Assembly: GCA_031555615.1 (NCBI GenBank)
Contig: JAVBUF010000005.1
Coordinates: 141,064 to 205,063 of the forward strand
Direction: 5' to 3'
DNA length: 64,000 nucleotides
DNA from: UBA935 sp031555615
GTDB taxonomy: Bacteria; Bacillota; Clostridia; Lachnospirales; Lachnospiraceae
The notes below the pieces were generated by a model that was not told where the DNA came from, did no database searches, and saw only the letters and a list, made by a program, of their open reading frames with translations. Positions 59,136-64,000 of this stretch are shown in pieces; within the stretch, counting starts at the first letter, position 1, and every line of letters begins with the position of its first letter. The position numbers and the translations under genes are program-made.

Positions 59136-59792
59136 ATGGAAGAGAATGAGAAGAGTTTGCTTTATTTCGGAATACAAAAAAATACAAGTGCCAGGAAGAC
59201 ATGGTGGCAAAAATGTGCGGCGACGGTTTACCGCTGTCAAAGAAAGGGAAAGATACAGGGAGGCCGTCTGCAATATTTTTATGTGCCGGTACCGGAGTAT
59301 TATTGCGGTAAGAAAACCTGGAAAGCGGAAAAGCTTCATGCCTACTTGCAGGAGGCAATGGAACGAGTGCGTCCCAACGATTATTATCTTCACCCGGAGG
59401 TATGCGGAATATTGGGAGCCGAAGAGCAGGAAGAGCTGCCGCCGGTATCTTTGATGGAGGCCATGCTGAGTGAATGCCGAAAAGCAGAAAGCCTGGAAAT
59501 CTGTCTGCCGGAAGAACGGCAGACGGGAGTGGCGGACCTGTTGATCCACCTGTTGACGCCATATCTGCCCAGAGTCAATACGATTGCCATAATCGGCGGT
59601 GAGGAATCACTGTTCGAAGAACTGGAAGAATATTTTTATGAAGAATATGGTATTGTAGTAAGCAGGGCTAAAAAACCGGGCAGAGGACCCAATAAAGAAC
59701 CTTTTATCATAAACTTGTGGTCGGGAGAGGGAGAAACAGTGAAATTCCTTGACACTATGGTGAAAAATGGGTATAATACGAAAGTTAATTAG
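59136..59792 (+). CDS. Protein of unknown function between dusB and greA
   Basis: A 218-aa cytoplasmic protein with no signal peptide or membrane helix. It starts MEENEKSLLYFGIQKNTSARKTWWQK and shows a basic middle (YRCQRKGKIQGGRLQYF), an acidic stretch, and IAIIGGEESLFEELEEYFYEEYGI near the C-terminus, resembling a small alpha/beta domain. I recognise no family. Its location between dusB and greA-lysS suggests a role tied to translation or gene expression. A perfect sigma-A promoter for greA lies inside its last codons. Confidence 0.75.
   Translation: MEENEKSLLYFGIQKNTSARKTWWQKCAATVYRCQRKGKIQGGRLQYFYVPVPEYYCGKKTWKAEKLHAYLQEAMERVRPNDYYLHPEVCGILGAEEQEELPPVSLMEAMLSECRKAESLEICLPEERQTGVADLLIHLLTPYLPRVNTIAIIGGEESLFEELEEYFYEEYGIVVSRAKKPGRGPNKEPFIINLWSGEGETVKFLDTMVKNGYNTKVN
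59749..59777 (+). promoter_or_regulatory. Perfect consensus promoter for greA-lysS
   Basis: TTGACA (59749-59754), exactly 17 bp, and TATAAT (59772-59777). It lies within the last 15 codons of the preceding unknown gene and about 50 bp before greA. Confidence 0.9.
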
Positions 59793-59825
59793 CATCAATT
59801 TTGGATTGGGAAGGGAATGATTATT

Positions 59826-60311
59826 ATGGAAGAAAAGAAGAACATATTAACGTACGAAGGACTTAGAAAGTATGAAGATGAACTTCATGAACTGAAGGTA
59901 GTAAAAAGAAAAGAAGTGGCAGAGAAGATTAAAGAAGCCAGAGAACAGGGCGATTTATCGGAAAATGCCGAATATGATGCTGCCAAGGATGAGCAGCGTG
60001 ATATTGAAGCCAGAATTGAAGAATTAGAGAAGATCTTGAAAAATGCCGAAGTTGTGGTAGAGGACGAAGTGGATTTGGACAAAATCAACATCGGTTGTAA
60101 AGTAAAGATCCGTGACTTGGAATTTAAGGAAGACGTTGAATATAAAATCGTTGGATCTACCGAGGCCAACAGCCTGAAGGGCAAGATTTCCAATGAATCA
60201 CCTGTGGGCAAGGCTTTAATCGGCCACAAGGTAGGTGAAACTGTTTCAGTAGAAACACAGGCAGGTACACTAAAGTATAAGGTGTTGGAGATCCAAAGAT
60301 CTAACCAATAA
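59826..60311 (+). CDS. greA: Transcription elongation factor GreA
   Basis: A 161-aa protein. The N-terminal coiled coil has the acidic tip DLSENAEYDAAKDEQ that reaches into the RNA polymerase channel and stimulates transcript cleavage, and the C-terminal FKBP-like domain ends SPVGKALIGHKVGETVSVETQAG. The start at 59826 is preferred for the normal MEEKKNILTYEGLRK; an ATG at 59817 has a ribosome binding site that is too close. It is followed 13 bp later by lysS in one operon. Confidence 0.97.
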   Translation: MEEKKNILTYEGLRKYEDELHELKVVKRKEVAEKIKEAREQGDLSENAEYDAAKDEQRDIEARIEELEKILKNAEVVVEDEVDLDKINIGCKVKIRDLEFKEDVEYKIVGSTEANSLKGKISNESPVGKALIGHKVGETVSVETQAGTLKYKVLEIQRSNQ

Positions 60312-60324
60312 ACAGGAGGCAGAC

Positions 60325-61824
60325 ATGGCAGAACAGATAAACAATAATCCACCGGCAGAACAGGACATCCATCAACTTTTAAAGGTGAGAAGAGAGAAAC
60401 TTGCTGTTTTACAGGAAAACGGAAAAGACCCTTTTCAGGTGACCAAATATGATGTGACCCATCACAGCAAGGAAATTAAGGATCATTTTGATGAATTGGA
60501 AGGCAAGCAGGTATCCATTGCCGGCCGTATTATGGCCAAGCGGGTTATGGGTAAAGCGTCTTTTTGTAATATTCAGGATCTGCCCGGGAATATTCAGTGC
60601 TATGTGGCCAGAGACAGTGTGGGAGAAGAACCCTATGCTGATTTTAAGAAGTATGATGTCGGTGATATTGTTGGTATTAAAGGTGAAGTGTTCAGAACCC
60701 AGAAGGGTGAAATGTCCATTCATGTGAGTGAAATTTTGCTGTTGTCCAAGAGCCTTCAGATCCTTCCGGAAAAGTATCACGGTCTGGTAAATACCGATAT
60801 ACGTTACCGCCAAAGATATACCGATTTGATTATGAACGAAGATGTCAAGGACACCTTTGTAAAGCGTTCCCAGATTATCAGCTCTATCCGCCGCTATTTA
60901 GACGGACAAGGCTTTTTGGAGGTGGAAACACCGATGCTGGTATCTAATGCCGGCGGTGCCGCTGCCAGACCTTTTGAAACCCATTTTAATGCTCTGGATG
61001 AGGATGTGAAGCTGCGGATTTCCCTGGAACTTTATTTGAAGAGACTGATTGTCGGCGGAATGGAGAGAGTTTACGAAATCGGCAGAGTGTTCCGTAACGA
61101 AGGTCTGGATACCAGACATAACCCCGAATTTACCCTGATGGAATTATATCAGGCCTATACCGATTATAACGGAATGATGGATTTAACCGAAAACATGTTT
61201 CGCCATGTTGCTCAGGAGGTTTGCGGTACAACCACAATGCCTTATGGTGAGCATATGATCGATCTGGGCAAGCCTTTTGAAAGACTGACCATGATTGAGG
61301 CCGTTAAAAAATATGCCGGTGTGGATTTTGATGAAATACCCGATACTGAAGCAGCAAAGAAGCTGGCTGACGAGAAAAATGTTCATTATGAGAGCCGACA
61401 CACAAAAGGCGATATCCTGAACCTGTTCTTTGAAGAGTTTGTTGAGGAACATCTGGTACAGCCCACCTTCGTGATGGATCATCCGGTGGAGATTTCTCCT
61501 CTGACTAAGAGAAAACCGGACAAGCCGGATTATGTGGAGCGTTTTGAGCTGTTTATCACCGGACGGGAAATGTGTAACGCATACTCGGAGCTCAATGACC
61601 CCATTGACCAGAGAGAACGTTTTAAAGCCCAGGAAGCGCTGCTGGCGCAGGGGGATGAAGAAGCCAACCAGACCGATGAGGATTTTTTGAATGCATTGGA
61701 AATTGGTATGCCGCCTACGGGAGGGATTGGCTATGGGATTGACAGACTGGTGATGCTGTTGACCAATTCACCGGCGATCAGGGATGTATTACTGTTTCCG
61801 ACGATGAAGACATTGGATAAATAA
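60325..61824 (+). CDS. lysS: Lysyl-tRNA synthetase, class II
   Basis: A 499-aa class II enzyme. An OB-fold anticodon domain (SIAGRIMAKRVMGKASFCNIQD) is followed by the catalytic domain with motif 1 (VETPMLVSNAGGAAARPF), motif 2 (FRNEGLDTRHNPEFTLME) and motif 3 (GIGYGIDRLVMLLTN). Length is standard. ATG follows AACAGGAGGCAG. A terminator follows 130 bp downstream. Confidence 0.98.
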   Translation: MAEQINNNPPAEQDIHQLLKVRREKLAVLQENGKDPFQVTKYDVTHHSKEIKDHFDELEGKQVSIAGRIMAKRVMGKASFCNIQDLPGNIQCYVARDSVGEEPYADFKKYDVGDIVGIKGEVFRTQKGEMSIHVSEILLLSKSLQILPEKYHGLVNTDIRYRQRYTDLIMNEDVKDTFVKRSQIISSIRRYLDGQGFLEVETPMLVSNAGGAAARPFETHFNALDEDVKLRISLELYLKRLIVGGMERVYEIGRVFRNEGLDTRHNPEFTLMELYQAYTDYNGMMDLTENMFRHVAQEVCGTTTMPYGEHMIDLGKPFERLTMIEAVKKYAGVDFDEIPDTEAAKKLADEKNVHYESRHTKGDILNLFFEEFVEEHLVQPTFVMDHPVEISPLTKRKPDKPDYVERFELFITGREMCNAYSELNDPIDQRERFKAQEALLAQGDEEANQTDEDFLNALEIGMPPTGGIGYGIDRLVMLLTNSPAIRDVLLFPTMKTLDK

Positions 61825-61951
61825 AGCCAGTAAAATCAATGGTTTGCGAGCTATATAGTTGTATGGTACGACAGAAGTACGACAAATTAACCCGTCTTAA
61901 AGGGTTAAAATAAGCGATTTAAAATCCTGTCAGTTAAAATTTCGTATTATT
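61825..61951. other. Spacer after lysS
   Basis: No gene is visible in this 127-bp stretch. It contains a short dyad (AACCCGTCTTAAAGGGTT, 61890-61907) that could be a weak hairpin. Confidence 0.4.
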
Positions 61952-61994
61952 AAGGACATTTTTCTAAAAGATAATTTTAGAGAAATGTCCTTTG
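61952..61994. terminator. Bidirectional terminator between lysS and the kinase gene
   Basis: AAGGACATTTTTCTAAAA (61952-61969) pairs with TTTTAGAGAAATGTCCTT (61975-61992) with one mismatch or wobble, and T and A tracts lie on both sides. Confidence 0.8.
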
Positions 61995-62026
61995 CTTTCT
62001 AGTTCTTTTTCTTCCGCAAGTAATGG

Positions 62027-64000
62027 TTAATCCGCTTTGCCCTCAAGGTGTTTTGCAATTTTTGCAATCATATCGCCAGTATCAATCGGCTTGCAGATAT
62101 GGTCAATCATACCCGCCGCCTTACAGTCTTCAATATCCTCCTTGAACGCGTTCGCTGTCAGTGCAATAATTGGGATGGCTGATGCACTGGGAATACCGCT
62201 TGTCTTAATATACTTTGTGGCGGCCAAACCGTCCATAACCGGCATTTGTACATCCATCAAAATAATATCGTACTTATCAGGATTTTCCAGAACAGTATCA
62301 ACAGCATCCTTTCCGTTTTCCACACAATCAATTGCTATTTTAGTATTTTCTAATAAAGCCAAAACAATTTCCTGGTTAATCAAATTGTCTTCAACAAGAA
62401 GCAAATGGCATTCACTGAAGGTTGGCTGTTTTTCCGTTAAGGTTTCCTCAATTGCTGTATGCACATTAGCGGGCACGGCAAGCTCATTAATTGCAGCAAG
62501 GATAGACGACCTGAAAAGAGGCTTAGGGATATATCCTGCAACACCAGCGTCCTTCGCCTTCTGTTCGATTTCACTCCACTTAGAAAGTGATATCATGATA
62601 ATGTTAACGCTGTCGCTAATTAAATTTTTTAAAATTCTTATGGTTTCTATACCGTTTATGCCCTCCATCAAATAATCCACAAATATAATGTCATATAGCT
62701 TGTTGCGGGCAAGTCTATCTCGTACGATATTGATGCCGTCCTTGCCATTATAGGCAACGTCGCATGATATATTAAGGCTGGACATTATGTCTCTAAAATA
62801 ATTTAAAACAGATTCATCGTCATCTATCACCAGTACATTTATTCTATTGTAAACGGATAACTCATATTGGAGGTCATCGATTAACTTATCGTCATTCATT
62901 AGCGTTATGGTAAAATAAAAGCGGCTGCCCTTGCCAAGCTCGCTGGCTACGTCAATATTTCCACCCATAAGCTGGATTATTCTTTGTGAGATGGCAAGCC
63001 CAAGCCCTGTTCCGCCAAATTTGCGGGCAATATCACCATCAGCTTGCTGAAACGCGTTAAAGAGCATGTCAATTTGATCCTCGGCTATGCCTATGCCGGT
63101 ATCAACAACCTCAACATAAAGGACGGTCTCCGTTTCTGTCACGGATTGCCGCCGGATATTTAATTGAACTGTACCAAACTCAGGTGTAAATTTAATAGCG
63201 TTAGACAACAGGTTGCTGAGCACCTGAGAGAGCCTAAGCTCGTCGCCGATCACATAGTTCGATATTGCTGTGTCTATATTGACCAGCAGTTGAATTTTCT
63301 TTTCCTCTGCCTTAATATTATTGATATTGCAGATGTTTTCGAGCATTTTTTCAATATCAAAGGCTTCCAGATGCAATTCTAATTTATTAGCGTCGATTTT
63401 AGACATATCAAGGATATCGTTGATAAGTGCCAGCAAGTGCTTTGAAGCATCACCGACCTTCGTAAAGCAATATCTCATCCGATCAATGCTGTCAGTCGCC
63501 AACCCTATATTGGTCATGCCAATAATAGCATTCATAGGTGTTCTGATTTCATGGCTCATGTTAGCCAAAAATTCGCTTTTTGCTTTAGCGCTTTCTTCAG
63601 CTATTTGCTTCGCCTTTCTAAGTTCTTTCTCACTGCGTTCAATCACCGCCAGCATTGCTTTGTACTCACGCAAATCACGGGTATACCCTGCGATACGATA
63701 AGAACCCTGATAGTTAACCCGCACCAATGTCATCTCGGCCGGTATCACCTGCCCAAGTAAATTCTGATGTGTCCATTCAGCGGTATAGTTTCCTTTGTTC
63801 AGAGCAGTCTGCATAGCCTGCTGAAACGCCTCTTTTGTTGCGCTTCCATCAGGCTGATACTCTGGGGAAAATGCTAAGAAGTTTTCAATAAAAACACTCT
63901 TGTCGCTAATCTCAAACATAGACAGAACTGCATCGTTGCAGTCAATCAGATTGAACTGTTTATCCCAGAATGTAAAGCAAATCGGTGTTGTGTCAATCAT
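62027..64000 (-). CDS. Hybrid histidine kinase with PAS and two receiver domains (partial)
   Basis: At least 657 residues; the gene continues beyond the right edge, so its N-terminus is missing. The visible order is a PAS-like domain (ICFTFWDKQFNLIDCNDAVLSM to GYTRDLREYKAM), a coiled coil, HisKA (FLANMSHEIRTPMNAIIGM), HATPase (LLSNAIKFTPEFGT, GTGLGLAISQRI), a first receiver (IIFVDYLMEGINGIE) and a second, better conserved receiver (DIILMDVQMPVMDGLA). The C-terminus ends EGKAD. This multi-receiver architecture suits a phosphorelay; its sensory input must lie upstream of the window. The same HisKA-HATPase-receiver order is seen at 29247-30830. Confidence 0.93.
   Translation of the reverse strand: MIDTTPICFTFWDKQFNLIDCNDAVLSMFEISDKSVFIENFLAFSPEYQPDGSATKEAFQQAMQTALNKGNYTAEWTHQNLLGQVIPAEMTLVRVNYQGSYRIAGYTRDLREYKAMLAVIERSEKELRKAKQIAEESAKAKSEFLANMSHEIRTPMNAIIGMTNIGLATDSIDRMRYCFTKVGDASKHLLALINDILDMSKIDANKLELHLEAFDIEKMLENICNINNIKAEEKKIQLLVNIDTAISNYVIGDELRLSQVLSNLLSNAIKFTPEFGTVQLNIRRQSVTETETVLYVEVVDTGIGIAEDQIDMLFNAFQQADGDIARKFGGTGLGLAISQRIIQLMGGNIDVASELGKGSRFYFTITLMNDDKLIDDLQYELSVYNRINVLVIDDDESVLNYFRDIMSSLNISCDVAYNGKDGINIVRDRLARNKLYDIIFVDYLMEGINGIETIRILKNLISDSVNIIMISLSKWSEIEQKAKDAGVAGYIPKPLFRSSILAAINELAVPANVHTAIEETLTEKQPTFSECHLLLVEDNLINQEIVLALLENTKIAIDCVENGKDAVDTVLENPDKYDIILMDVQMPVMDGLAATKYIKTSGIPSASAIPIIALTANAFKEDIEDCKAAGMIDHICKPIDTGDMIAKIAKHLEGKAD

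Noticed and set aside
61825..61951. Possible attachment site downstream of lysS
   Set aside because: The spacer contains short dyads, but no integrase, direct repeat or tRNA end is visible in the window to support it.
1..64000. CRISPR arrays, tRNA or rRNA genes, transposases
   Set aside because: I looked for regularly spaced repeats, tRNA cloverleaf signatures and transposase motifs and found none that I could support by eye; a dedicated scan could still reveal a missed tRNA.

Overview
The window looks like chromosomal DNA from a low-GC anaerobic member of the Clostridia, most likely a Lachnospiraceae-type gut bacterium. The grounds are the AT-rich composition with strong AGGAGG-type ribosome binding sites, the CUT1 sugar transporter with a YesM/YesN-type two-component system, the S-box (SAM-I) leader before metK, the glmS ribozyme, and the CD3324-type and DUF1062-type small proteins. 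No rRNA, tRNA, CRISPR array, prophage or transposase was seen. Family assignments rest on motifs recognised by eye; no database was searched.

Layout. 1-389: 3' end of guaA. 611-1088: RelE/ParE-type toxin-antitoxin pair. 1413-10807: a carbohydrate locus with a membrane-anchored GH18-esterase fusion, an AraC regulator, a sensor kinase, a lipoprotein sugar-binding protein, two permeases and a response regulator. 10825-18072: membrane glycosyltransferase-like protein and a run of small regulators (AraC/GyrI-like, TetR, CD3324-type, MerR-TipAS, DUF1062, XRE), plus a probable di-heme FMN-binding membrane protein. 18320-31975: GH5 cellulase lipoprotein, MFS exporter, short FtsH, purC, EamA exporter, M19 dipeptidase, diguanylate cyclase, UDP-sugar pyrophosphorylase, galE, a hybrid kinase, a hemolysin III-type protein and a small unknown gene. 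32212-39905: small alarmone synthetase, coiled-coil membrane protein, flavin reductase-like protein, DNA polymerase IV, LysM/G5/M23 wall hydrolase, murA and an HD-GYP protein. 40036-50320: SAM riboswitch-metK, glmS ribozyme-glmS, a 219-bp palindromic element running into dnaE, then pfkA, a SpoU-type rRNA methyltransferase and proC. 50568-61824: SleB-type hydrolase, NfeD/stomatin pair, argF-birA, a small gene, FkbM methyltransferase, coaX, two small genes including a glycosyltransferase, dusB, an unknown gene, greA and lysS. 62027-64000: a hybrid histidine kinase cut by the window end.

How it works together. The first 11 kb can be read as a sense-cleave-import unit for an aminosugar-containing glycan. 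The 13-18 kb block reads as an antibiotic/redox-stress regulatory island. The 35-62 kb part is mainly housekeeping (wall precursor synthesis, SAM, aminosugar, DNA replication, glycolysis, proline and arginine synthesis, CoA, tRNA modification and charging).

Most interesting non-coding observations. (1) The CD3324-type and DUF1062 genes each follow a short ribosome-bound leader ORF whose stop codon lies in a shared inverted repeat (core TAGCAnnGGCTATT). The 3' arm of this repeat can alternatively pair with the start-codon region of the gene, which is the logic of a translational attenuator. (2) dnaE seems to have lost its ancestral ATG (AGG at 44112, correctly spaced after AAAGGAG) and is now open only from an ATG next to a 30-bp perfect terminal inverted repeat of a 219-bp palindrome. 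(3) proC has duplicated translation-start regions separated by two perfect hairpins. (4) A 4-TM protein has two His-x13-His helices fused to an FMN-binding domain.
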